Origin: Adonisia turfae CCMR0081
GTDB taxonomy: Bacteria > Cyanobacteriota > Cyanobacteriia > Phormidesmidales > Phormidesmidaceae
Reading direction: 5' to 3'
DNA length: 64,000 bases
Assembly (NCBI RefSeq): GCF_011009555.1
Contig: NZ_QXHD01000004.1
Location: 1,140,889 to 1,204,888, forward strand
This document shows positions 9,014 to 16,640 of the stretch, piece by piece. Each line of letters opens with the position of its first letter. The stretch's first letter is position 1. The notes below the pieces were generated by a model. The model had not been told where the DNA came from and searched no databases. It saw nothing but the letters and a program-made list of their open reading frames with translations. The translations under genes were made by a program, and so were the position numbers.

Positions 9014-10030
9014 CTAGCAAGACTTAAGCATCTTTGGGCTAATACCAAACTTTTTCTTAAAAGCAGCTGCAAATTTGCCTGGATGATCATAGCCAACAGT
9101 TTGAGCAACTTGAGTCACATTCAACTTGCCCAACTGTAACAACCGCCGTGCTTCTTCCATCCGATAGGCATGTAGGTATCCAAATACGGTCGTATTAAAA
9201 ATCTCACGAAATCCCTGCTTGAGCTTAAAACTATTGATGCCCGCTTGCTTTGCTAAGAGCAATAGGGAAGGTGGCTCGTTTAGATTACGAATCAGGATAT
9301 CCCGAGCCAGATGTATGCGGTCGATATCGTCCAACTTAAGCGATGTGGATGCGGTCGATCGGTCTTCAGTAAGCTGATGTAGTTGCAGGGTAATCAGCTC
9401 CAACGCTTTACTTTCCAGATAGAGTTGTTTTGTTATTCCTTGATAGGGACACTGAAGAATTTGTTGGAGAGCAATGGACATTGCTGGAGTCATCGTTATC
9501 GTTAACCACGACTTTCCAGTCTGATAGTTGGAAAAGGTCTGGTGCAAAACCGATTGCGATGGGTCCGATACTTCTGTCGATAGGGTATTAATAAGCTCGG
9601 GCTTTACCCCTATTTGAACGAGGGAAACTGTTTGACCAGAATCCACTTCAGACGTAGTCTGCATATCGCCTTGAAAAAAGGCAATATGGGTATCACGAGC
9701 ATGGGCTACAAATTCTTTAGCTCTACCAAATGGCTTTACGCTAAACCCGCCAGACATACAAAATGAGAAGCCAAATAACGGCTCTGTCTGGCTCTTCATT
9801 GTGAAGTTAAAATTCTCTTGGAAGGTCCATTCGGTTAAGGTTAGAGTAAGATAATCCCTTAGATGAAATGAATGGTTAAACCATTTACCAAAGGGTTTAT
9901 TGAGGGTCCATACAATCTCACTATCGTTTGCTTGATAATGTTTACCGATATCTGGCTGCTCAGCCTCTTGCTGCAGCTCCGCCAGCATTTCTTCAAGATC
10001 GTGATCGGAAAGAAAGACTTGACTTGACAT
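9014..10030 (-). CDS. PchR-like AraC-family transcriptional regulator 1
   Basis: A 338-residue protein. The N-terminal half (about 1-220) is a ligand-sensing domain with the pattern seen in PchR-like regulators (LFGFSFCMSGGFSVK, KQLYLESKALELITLQL). The C-terminal ~100 residues form the double helix-turn-helix: ILIRNLNEPPSLLLLAKQAG, SFKLKQGFREIF, VAQTVGYDHPGKFAAAFKKK. PchR-type regulators activate siderophore uptake and synthesis genes when they bind the ferric siderophore. Its gene ends about 125 bp before operator copy B. Two decayed copies of its 3' end lie next to operator copies A and C, which is the best evidence that this protein recognises the AATACC repeats. A second, diverged paralogue lies at 34074-35078. 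Confidence 0.88.
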   Translation of the reverse strand: MSSQVFLSDHDLEEMLAELQQEAEQPDIGKHYQANDSEIVWTLNKPFGKWFNHSFHLRDYLTLTLTEWTFQENFNFTMKSQTEPLFGFSFCMSGGFSVKPFGRAKEFVAHARDTHIAFFQGDMQTTSEVDSGQTVSLVQIGVKPELINTLSTEVSDPSQSVLHQTFSNYQTGKSWLTITMTPAMSIALQQILQCPYQGITKQLYLESKALELITLQLHQLTEDRSTASTSLKLDDIDRIHLARDILIRNLNEPPSLLLLAKQAGINSFKLKQGFREIFNTTVFGYLHAYRMEEARRLLQLGKLNVTQVAQTVGYDHPGKFAAAFKKKFGISPKMLKSC

Positions 10031-10314
10031 AATAACTGATGCTTCGCTAGGTGCGATCTCACCGAAGCAATCACGCCTTATAGCTGGAATATTATATACA
10101 TGAATATTTTTACGTTATTGAAATTAATTGTCAATAGCCAGCAGTGTCTGCTCCATCAGGAGCGACTACAGATGGATAAGGCTTGAGATGGACAGGGCTT
10201 GAGATGGACAGGGCTTGAGATGGACGCGGGGACAGGGGGACATGGGGACGCAGCTTCAGATAGATCTCTGCATCCCCGCGTCTCCCTGTCCCCTTTTTCC
10301 AGCCTTTCTCTAAT
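10031..10314. repeat. Intergenic region with three 16-bp tandem repeats and a G-rich inverted repeat
   Basis: 10178-10225 holds three head-to-tail copies of a 16-mer, AGGGCTTGAGATGGAC (the first copy begins AAGG). Directly after it, 10228-10253 (GGGGACAGGGGGAC...) pairs with 10268-10293 (...TCCCTGTCCCC), matching at 22 of 26 positions around a short loop, followed by TTTTT on the plus strand. The inverted repeat lies just downstream of the RTX gene (minus strand) and could end or stabilise its transcript. But the T-run is on the other side of the stem for that strand, so a standard intrinsic terminator is not supported for it. The rest is presumed to hold the promoter of the PchR-like gene. 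Confidence 0.7.
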
Positions 10315-12786
10315 CTAAACTGCTAAGCTCAACCCACCGCTAGGGTCGGAAATATCAGGCACAATCTCAAAACTGTTCGCCCCAAGGGCAGAAGCTTGAA
10401 CATTCTGCAGCACTGCCAGCGTTTCACCAGTACTGGTGACGCCCAGCAGAGTATTGTCACCATCCTGAGTCAGGCTAAGGTCAGCAAACACCAGCTCACC
10501 CTCCATCAGGCCGATGCGGTCAACGCCCACCTCAAAATCAAGAATGGTATCGGTGCCATCGCCATTGCCAAAGACAAACAAGTCGCTGCCGCTACCGCCA
10601 GAGTCGTTATCGCCTACGAGGATATCGTTGCCAGTGACACCCATTAGGATGTCATCACCGGCATCACCCCAAATGTAGTCATCGCCGGCATCACCGCTGA
10701 GGATATCGTTACCAGATTTGCCACCGATGCGGTCATTGCCGTCGCCACCAAAGATAATATCGTTACCGCCAGGTTCACCTGTTTGAGCATCGCGGGAGTT
10801 GCGATCTCCCCGCAGCACATCATCACCGCCGCCGCCTGTGATGATATCGTTACCTGATTCACCCGCTACGGTGTCATCCCCACCGCCAGCGTCAAGGGTG
10901 TCGTCAGCATCCCCACCTACCAGCGTCTGACCCAGTTCAAAATCACCGCTATTGATGGCGTCGGCTGACACATTTTGCAAAATGGCCAACACATCGTCTG
11001 TACCAGCCAGGGTGATAACAGTGTCTGCACCCTCCTGAATAATAGCCAAGTCACTAAAGCCAAGAATCCCGGAAAAATCTGACTTTAAGCCGACTAGCTC
11101 AAAACGATCGCTAGCATCATAGTTTGTAATCGTGACAATGCCCTCACCAGCACCCAGTCTAAAGGTATCGCTACCGCTGCCAGTGGTAACAGTGGTTTGA
11201 CCAATGGATACTAGGAAATTGCCCTGGTTAACAATGGTATTAACCGTGTTGTTCCCCCCACCCAGGTCGAGGGTATTATTGCCTGCACCCGCATGGACAA
11301 TATCATCACCACTGCCTGCTGTGACCATATCATCTCCAGCACCGGAGGTGATATGGTTATCGCCCTCACCGACATTAGCCGTCAGGTCACCCTTGACTAA
11401 ATTAACCGTGTCATTACCTGCATCAGCGGTGACAGTAGTCGATCCGTCACTGGCGGTCACAAAGTTGTCACCGCCACCCAAATCAACGGTGCCACTACCG
11501 ATACTCACAATATCGTCACCGTCGCCAGCAGTTACCGTTTGATTAAGGCCACGAGCTGTCAGAGTATCATTGCCTGCCCCTAGAGAGAAGGTGTTGTTAT
11601 CTCCATCAATCACCAGCAGATCGTCATCGGCAGTCCCCGTAAAGGTTTGATCCCCCCCTGGTGCCGGGACATCCACATCGGTGGCAACTTCAACCTTACC
11701 AAAAACGCCATCTCCTGGATTGTTGCCGATATCATTACCGGCAGCAAAGTAGAGATCATTGGTTTCACCAAGGCTGCCTCCATTACCAAAGACTAAGCCC
11801 CAAAGACCGTCAATAACGATGGGGTCACCGTTGCCATCCCGTAAATAATCAACGGCTTCTTGCGTCGTAGGATCAAAAGCCACGATAGTGCCATCCCCAA
11901 AATTAGACACCAGCAGCATGTTGCTGTATTCGCCAAAATTGTCGGGGGCTGCGACAAATCCCCAGGGCGCATTTAAAAGCCCTTCATCATCCCAAATGGC
12001 GATCAGGTTACCGTCTAAATCAAATTCGGCTACTCTGCCCAGGCCAGGTTCAATGATTTCATCCCCTGGAATAACCGGCGATGGAATCGCGTAGGCAACC
12101 AATAGAGAGTCGTTAACGTTCTGAATGTTGTAGGGGGCATACCCTTCATCAATAAAGGGATTAATAAACTCAAAATTGTCCGTAATCTCAGAAAAGTTAG
12201 CGTCATAAACTTCAATCCCTGGTGTAGGACCAAAATCGACCACATACAGACGATTATCGCTTTCAAAGTTGGTAATCGCCGACCCGTAATAGATGGATTG
12301 TCCCAGTTTATCCACCACCACTTCAGACACTAGGGGGCGATCAACAGTGCCATCATCATTGCGGCGCTCGGTCCAGGCAGAAATACCGCCATCGCTAGAT
12401 ACAAAGATAAATTTGCTGGGAGCAGTGATATCACCATTGGGATGCTCCTGGGTGATGATAAAATCACCAGATCCATTAAATACTTGTCCCGTTGGTCCAG
12501 ACAGCTCAAAGGGATTAAGTGGTGTGGGAGAAACCTCTACTACTTTAAGACTATCCTGATATATAGGAACACCGCCAACATCACCAACATATTCGGTCAC
12601 GGTACCGGTACCGGAATTGTTGATCCAGAAGTGACCACCCAATCCTGCAGGTCGAATGGCAATTCCCCAACCTAAACTGACATAAGGATCTAGTAGTTGT
12701 GGATTGTTATCGGGATTATTGGACACTAAATTAGTGACCACATAGCCTGAGTCATTGTCAATTAGATTCAATGAATCGCTATTCAT
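10315..12786 (-). CDS. TIGR03118-family protein with C-terminal RTX (hemolysin-type) calcium-binding repeats
   Basis: An 823-residue acidic protein. Residues about 15-385 match the TIGR03118 family (YVVTNLVSNN..., GWGIAIRPAG, HFWINNSGTGTVTEY, late NDLYFAAG). From about 395 to 800 there are repeated GGxGxDxxx-type nonapeptides (AGDGDD, GSGDDIVHAGAGN, GGDGNDRIGGKSGND), interrupted by two modules with TVITLAG-like strands. No N-terminal signal peptide is visible. RTX repeats with a non-cleaved C-terminus normally mark type I secretion. Start at ATG 12786 with GAAGGA upstream. It follows operator/promoter copy C, so it appears to be co-regulated with metallophore uptake. Function unknown: an extracellular or surface protein deployed under metal limitation is the reasonable inference. 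Confidence 0.82.
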   Translation of the reverse strand: MNSDSLNLIDNDSGYVVTNLVSNNPDNNPQLLDPYVSLGWGIAIRPAGLGGHFWINNSGTGTVTEYVGDVGGVPIYQDSLKVVEVSPTPLNPFELSGPTGQVFNGSGDFIITQEHPNGDITAPSKFIFVSSDGGISAWTERRNDDGTVDRPLVSEVVVDKLGQSIYYGSAITNFESDNRLYVVDFGPTPGIEVYDANFSEITDNFEFINPFIDEGYAPYNIQNVNDSLLVAYAIPSPVIPGDEIIEPGLGRVAEFDLDGNLIAIWDDEGLLNAPWGFVAAPDNFGEYSNMLLVSNFGDGTIVAFDPTTQEAVDYLRDGNGDPIVIDGLWGLVFGNGGSLGETNDLYFAAGNDIGNNPGDGVFGKVEVATDVDVPAPGGDQTFTGTADDDLLVIDGDNNTFSLGAGNDTLTARGLNQTVTAGDGDDIVSIGSGTVDLGGGDNFVTASDGSTTVTADAGNDTVNLVKGDLTANVGEGDNHITSGAGDDMVTAGSGDDIVHAGAGNNTLDLGGGNNTVNTIVNQGNFLVSIGQTTVTTGSGSDTFRLGAGEGIVTITNYDASDRFELVGLKSDFSGILGFSDLAIIQEGADTVITLAGTDDVLAILQNVSADAINSGDFELGQTLVGGDADDTLDAGGGDDTVAGESGNDIITGGGGDDVLRGDRNSRDAQTGEPGGNDIIFGGDGNDRIGGKSGNDILSGDAGDDYIWGDAGDDILMGVTGNDILVGDNDSGGSGSDLFVFGNGDGTDTILDFEVGVDRIGLMEGELVFADLSLTQDGDNTLLGVTSTGETLAVLQNVQASALGANSFEIVPDISDPSGGLSLAV

Positions 12787-12966
12787 AAACAGTATTATCC
12801 TTCGTTGACTTGGAAACGAATTATTAGCTGAACTCTAAGGTGTCCCCCTGGAATCATATGAGTACCTTTCTCATAGTTGTTCCAACATTTTCTGGAGAGG
12901 CTATGCTGCGGTTGCAATATTTTGCAAACACAAGCTCTCGAATGTAAGGTTTGTTATGAAGCGTAA

Positions 12967-13023
12967 ATAATAAGGGTCTGCAAAACAGCTCCAAGCGGTA
13001 TTTTCTTAAGCCCTTCAGGTATT
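12967..13023 (-). promoter_or_regulatory. PchR-type operator and promoter, copy C (RTX protein)
   Basis: On the minus strand: distal half-site AATACC-N4-GG (complement of 13012-13023), proximal AATACC-N4-GG (12991-13002), 21 bp apart. The -35 TTGGAG is at 12989-12994, then a 16-bp spacer and -10 TATTAT at 12967-12972. The leader to the ATG at 12786 is about 170 bp. Sequence between the half-sites is the same GGGCTTAA block as in copies A and B. Confidence 0.75.
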
Positions 13024-13044
13024 CTGGAGATTGAAAATACCCTA

Positions 13045-13140
13045 GGTAGTCTCATTTGAGAGCCTTTAAGTTAATTCAAAACTTTTTCTTAAAATTAACG
13101 GAAAATTTGTCTGGACTGAGCCTACTTGGATATAATAGAA
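13045..13140 (-). pseudogene. Decayed 3' end of a pchR-like AraC gene (copy C)
   Basis: The minus strand reads PDKFSVNFKKKF, stop, INLKALK, stop. This corresponds to HPGKFAAAFKKKFGISPKMLK at the end of the intact regulator and is closest to relic A (FSINPKALK). An in-frame stop and substitutions show that it is not functional. As with relic A, it sits immediately upstream of an operator copy. The remaining bases between 12787 and 12966 form the leader of the RTX gene. Confidence 0.75.
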
Positions 13141-13145
13141 AAGCT

Positions 13146-14126
13146 TTATTTGACTTGTGCGTGAGCAATCCAGATATAAAAGCAAAGAAAGCCAGTCAGA
13201 ACACAGATGGAAGCCAAAAGACTATTCCAAGTAAGTGGAATGAGCAAAAGAGAGCTGACTAATTCAGTAAAAATCAATCCCAGTAGAACGATCGCAATGT
13301 GATGACGTTGGGCATAACTGCACAAAACCGCGCCGATAGGAGCCCCCACAACAACAATAGGCACCGAGGCCAGCCAATATTCTCGAACAGGGAAACCAAA
13401 GTCGTTAAGGAATAGGCCGTGCAGAACAAACCCTGCGATCGCATTAATTGCCATCAAGGCAACTGAAGTCGGCGTGCTAATACTCTCGCACATTTGAAAC
13501 AGCAGCACCATCACCGAAAAGGCAAAAATATCAATTCCCGAACCCACCAGCCCACTAATGATCCCGCCGACAAAGCCCGTCGTCCACCAAATAGCCCGTT
13601 CTTGATGTCCCCAAAAAGGATGCAGAATACACCGTTCACTATTACGTAGTTGAATAAATACCATCACCAATCCAAAACTGCTTGTCATCATAGTGAATGA
13701 CAACCTAATAAAATCAGGAGGCAGCCGAGGTTCCAGCAACAGCGTGCCAATTACGATACCTATCAAGCCACCGTTGCTGGCCCACCAAATGAGTCGCCAG
13801 TCTATCTTAGTTTTCATGGCGATGATGGTAAGCGTGGCAGCGGTCATGCCCACACTTTGAATGGCGAGGGCAAATATCTTAGCCTCGTGGGGTGGTACCT
13901 CCAAGAGTTTTGTCAGGACAGGGAATGCAACGGCTCCGCCACCCATGCTAGTACCGCCTGCCACCATCGAGCCAAACAGCATCGTCAATGTTATCGGCCA
14001 ATAAGCCTGCAAAATATTAATAATAGAAGTCGGTCCTAAAAGGATAAACCAGACACTCCAGACGAATGAGGCAATCAAGAGACAGATGCTGAGTTTATGC
14101 TTAGCCGCACTTGCTAGAGCCTTCAT
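13146..14126 (-). CDS. TauE/SafE-family membrane permease
   Basis: About 326 residues from ATG 14126 (MKALASAAKHKLSI). The frame extends to 14216 but the extra 30 residues look non-homologous. It has eight or so hydrophobic segments with the family's two-fold internal repeat: GSMVAGGTSMGGGAVAFPVL in the first half and GFVGGIISGLVGSGIDIFAF in the second. Members export sulfite, sulfoacetate or related organic sulfur anions, or are uncharacterised. It lies between the RTX gene and the KASIII-like gene, same strand as both. A link to the metallophore (sulfur handling for cysteine use, or product export) is speculation from position only. No clear ribosome site precedes either start. Confidence 0.8.
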   Translation of the reverse strand: MKALASAAKHKLSICLLIASFVWSVWFILLGPTSIINILQAYWPITLTMLFGSMVAGGTSMGGGAVAFPVLTKLLEVPPHEAKIFALAIQSVGMTAATLTIIAMKTKIDWRLIWWASNGGLIGIVIGTLLLEPRLPPDFIRLSFTMMTSSFGLVMVFIQLRNSERCILHPFWGHQERAIWWTTGFVGGIISGLVGSGIDIFAFSVMVLLFQMCESISTPTSVALMAINAIAGFVLHGLFLNDFGFPVREYWLASVPIVVVGAPIGAVLCSYAQRHHIAIVLLGLIFTELVSSLLLIPLTWNSLLASICVLTGFLCFYIWIAHAQVK

Positions 14127-14257
14127 CTTAAAAACACTCGCATGGATTGATGACCTCCGCGCTAGCACTTTGTGATGGAAGCAAGGAGCCGAATACTCCA
14201 ACAGATAAAGCTTCACCCAATGACAAACACAAATAAGATTTAGATCGAAAAAGTTGT

Positions 14258-15790
14258 TTAAAAAAGGAGTTTTTTCCTGGATACTGTTTTTTCACTACTA
14301 AGTTTGTTCTCTGCAATAGATTCAGTTTCAATCAGGTCTACCAACAATAATTGCTTTAAAATAAATTCAATAAGCTGAGTCAAGCTACTATCATTAAAAA
14401 ATTGTTCAATGGGAATTTGGATCTGGAGATGTTGCTCAATATGGGTCCTTAGAGTGAACACCATAAGAGAATCAAGATACGCAGCCATTGATTCCTGAGC
14501 ATTGAAGTCAGAAATTGGGCGTTGAAGATAGGTCGCTAGCCATTCTAACAAAGCTATTTCTAAGATTTGCCGACTTTGATTAGGTCTGGCGTTTAAAATT
14601 TTTGAGCGGGAAATATAGCCCACCTGAGACAACGAGGATTGAGGAGCAGCCTCACAATAAGATGTTGCGATGTGCTGTGTAAGTTCTTCATCTAGGGGAG
14701 GAGCTGGAGTTGCTCCAAGTTTTACATCTCCCCATCGTATAACCATTGCTGCCGCTGTTGATGCTGCGCCAGTCGTATAAACAAGCACTAAATCATCTTC
14801 TTGAAACTTGGCATTTTGCATCCCGTGATACAGGTTTGCAATCGGCGAAACAGGACCAATATTTGCATAGTAGGGATAGAGATTTATAGTGTTATTGGAA
14901 TCAATTTCTAGTGCTTGAGTACAAACGTTTGCATACCAAGCAGAGGGTGTATTAAATGAAAAAAACTTTATTTGCTCAAGCGTTACCCCAGCAGCAGTGA
15001 GCGCTCCCTCGCAACATATTCGAACAAATTTAACAGCCGTTTCAGCAAGAGAACTGGCGTTTTCACCTGTGCGCAGACAAATACGTGGCTGGTCTTGTGC
15101 ATTGATAGCAGGCTCGTAAATATAGGCTCCTCTTGTTTCTGCAGTATGTATCATCTTTGTACCCAAAATCCCCTGATGTGGTTTCAGCGAACTAACGACA
15201 AATGCCCCTGCTCCGTCACCCAATGACCACGAAAGCGTATCATCGTCTGCTCTAACATTTGAACCAACATGTGAAACTACAACTAAAACATGTCTGTGCT
15301 CGTTAGCCTTTACTAAAGCACTGGCATTCTGCAATGCTACTAAAGCACTGGAACATGTTGCTTCCAAGTTCCAGGCTGGCGCTTTCAGCCCCAACTGTTG
15401 GGACAAGTCAGAGGCATCTTGTAAGCCTAAAGACTCTGAAAAAATAGAAGTGACTATTAGTAATTCAACCTCATCTGAAACTAAGCCAGCCGCCGACAAA
15501 GCATCTTGAGCCACACGATACTCGAGGGAGCGTGACGACTCTTTAGCTCCAATTACTCTTCGCTCCACACTGCCTCGAAATGGATCGGGCAAATATGGTG
15601 CAACTGCACGTGACCAGATATCAAGCCCATCTGCACTAGGAGTAAATTGACGAGGGCGTTTAATTCGAACCCGTTTTGGTGCACTTAGAGGTGCCTCAGA
15701 TGACAACTTTTCCTGCCAATATTCATTAGTTCGAATTGTATCTGGAAAACATAATGCTAAGGAGCGGATTCCAACTGCATCCATTACCAT
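14258..15790 (-). CDS. KASIII-like acyltransferase/ketosynthase fused to a C-terminal carrier domain
   Basis: A 510-residue protein. Residues 1-355 have the ketoacyl-ACP synthase III fold with nucleophile Cys146 in NLEATCSSALVALQNA and the late Asn310 (YYANIGPVSPIANLYHG). The place of the usual catalytic His (PHQAN) is taken by FNTPSAWYAN, so a standard decarboxylative condensation is doubtful and acyl transfer is a better guess. From about 400 a carrier-like domain follows, with the phosphopantetheine site YLDSLMVF (Ser441) and the helix-rich IEQFFNDSSLTQLIEFIL. Start ATG 15790 has AGGAG 7 bp upstream. It lies among the tailoring genes on the minus strand. It may load, transfer or extend an acyl group for the metallophore. 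The actual substrate cannot be read from sequence. Confidence 0.78.
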   Translation of the reverse strand: MVMDAVGIRSLALCFPDTIRTNEYWQEKLSSEAPLSAPKRVRIKRPRQFTPSADGLDIWSRAVAPYLPDPFRGSVERRVIGAKESSRSLEYRVAQDALSAAGLVSDEVELLIVTSIFSESLGLQDASDLSQQLGLKAPAWNLEATCSSALVALQNASALVKANEHRHVLVVVSHVGSNVRADDDTLSWSLGDGAGAFVVSSLKPHQGILGTKMIHTAETRGAYIYEPAINAQDQPRICLRTGENASSLAETAVKFVRICCEGALTAAGVTLEQIKFFSFNTPSAWYANVCTQALEIDSNNTINLYPYYANIGPVSPIANLYHGMQNAKFQEDDLVLVYTTGAASTAAAMVIRWGDVKLGATPAPPLDEELTQHIATSYCEAAPQSSLSQVGYISRSKILNARPNQSRQILEIALLEWLATYLQRPISDFNAQESMAAYLDSLMVFTLRTHIEQHLQIQIPIEQFFNDSSLTQLIEFILKQLLLVDLIETESIAENKLSSEKTVSRKKLLF

Positions 15791-16534
15791 GATATAACTC
15801 CTTTTAATGATCCTTGAATCTCTTTTAAAGGGAAATACTTGTCAAATCCCGACACTGTCACATCAGGAAAAAAATTCAAAGTTTCCCAAAAAGTATTTTC
15901 AGCTTTTCAATATGCCCCTAGCTGAGACGATAAATGCTCTTATGCAACCAAACCTAGGTATGAGCTTATGCCGAGAAATTTCAGTTAGGGCAGAAGTTAT
16001 AAGCCCCTTGGATCCTAAATCCACAGCTGGTCAGGATTTTCTAGCCCAAACAAATATCCCGAGACTATTTGACCTTAACAAGGTCTAAAATCTAAACAGT
16101 CTAAAGAATTGCATAACTTGAGTATCTCGCTTTGTATCAACCAAATTGAAACAGCGTACCCTTTGACTTCTCCAGTATTTGGTGAATATTTTTATCGCTC
16201 TTCAGAGGCGAATATATCAGTGTTGATAATACTCTCATTATTAACAGAGAAAATGACTGATTGCAATACTTTATCTTTCTAAAAGCTCAAATTAATCGAG
16301 CTAGGTTGAAAAATATTAAAATCATCTCGCATCTAACAAATTATCCTATGGTCCTTCTAGATATAGATTTATAGCCTTGGTCATATTGGTTAAGGCAGTT
16401 CATCTCCCACGAGGGCATTCAGCTACAAAGCCAATATGACGAGCAAACTTCTTAATGCATCAGAATTTTCTAACCCTATTCACCATCAGAGTTAACATTT
16501 CCAGACAAAATAATAATATTGTCGGTAAATCTAT
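15791..16534. other. Intergenic region, no gene recognised
   Basis: About 740 bp of AT-rich sequence between the KASIII-like gene and the hydrolase terminator. It must contain the promoter of the KASIII-like gene (minus strand), but no convincing -35/-10 pair, operator copy or RNA gene was found. A 93-codon plus-strand frame at 15807-16088 has no recognisable similarity and no ribosome site, and is left out. Confidence 0.6.
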
Positions 16535-16572
16535 AAAAAAAGGTCTGTATCTGTTTGGACAGAATACAGACC
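16535..16572 (-). terminator. Rho-independent terminator of the alpha/beta hydrolase gene
   Basis: Stem GGTCTGTAT (16542-16550) pairs perfectly with ATACAGACC (16564-16572) around a 13-base loop. On the minus strand the stem is followed by seven U (complement of A7 at 16535-16541). It lies about 70 bp past the stop of the gene ending at 16641. Confidence 0.75.
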
Positions 16573-16640
16573 CTTGGCAATTTCTTGAAAATTACGATTA
16601 TTTACGCTGGTTAAGAGGTCTTGACCAACATAAATAACTC

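Noticed and set aside
10228-10293. G-rich hairpin as intrinsic terminator of the RTX gene
   Set aside because: The T-run follows the stem only on the plus strand, whereas the RTX gene is on the minus strand; listed as an inverted repeat only.
11204-11542. 112-codon frame antisense to the RTX repeats
   Set aside because: Composition mirrors the repeat DNA on the other strand; a shadow of the RTX gene.
15807-16088. 93-codon plus-strand frame in the KASIII promoter region
   Set aside because: No similarity known to me, opposite to the promoter expected there, poor start context.
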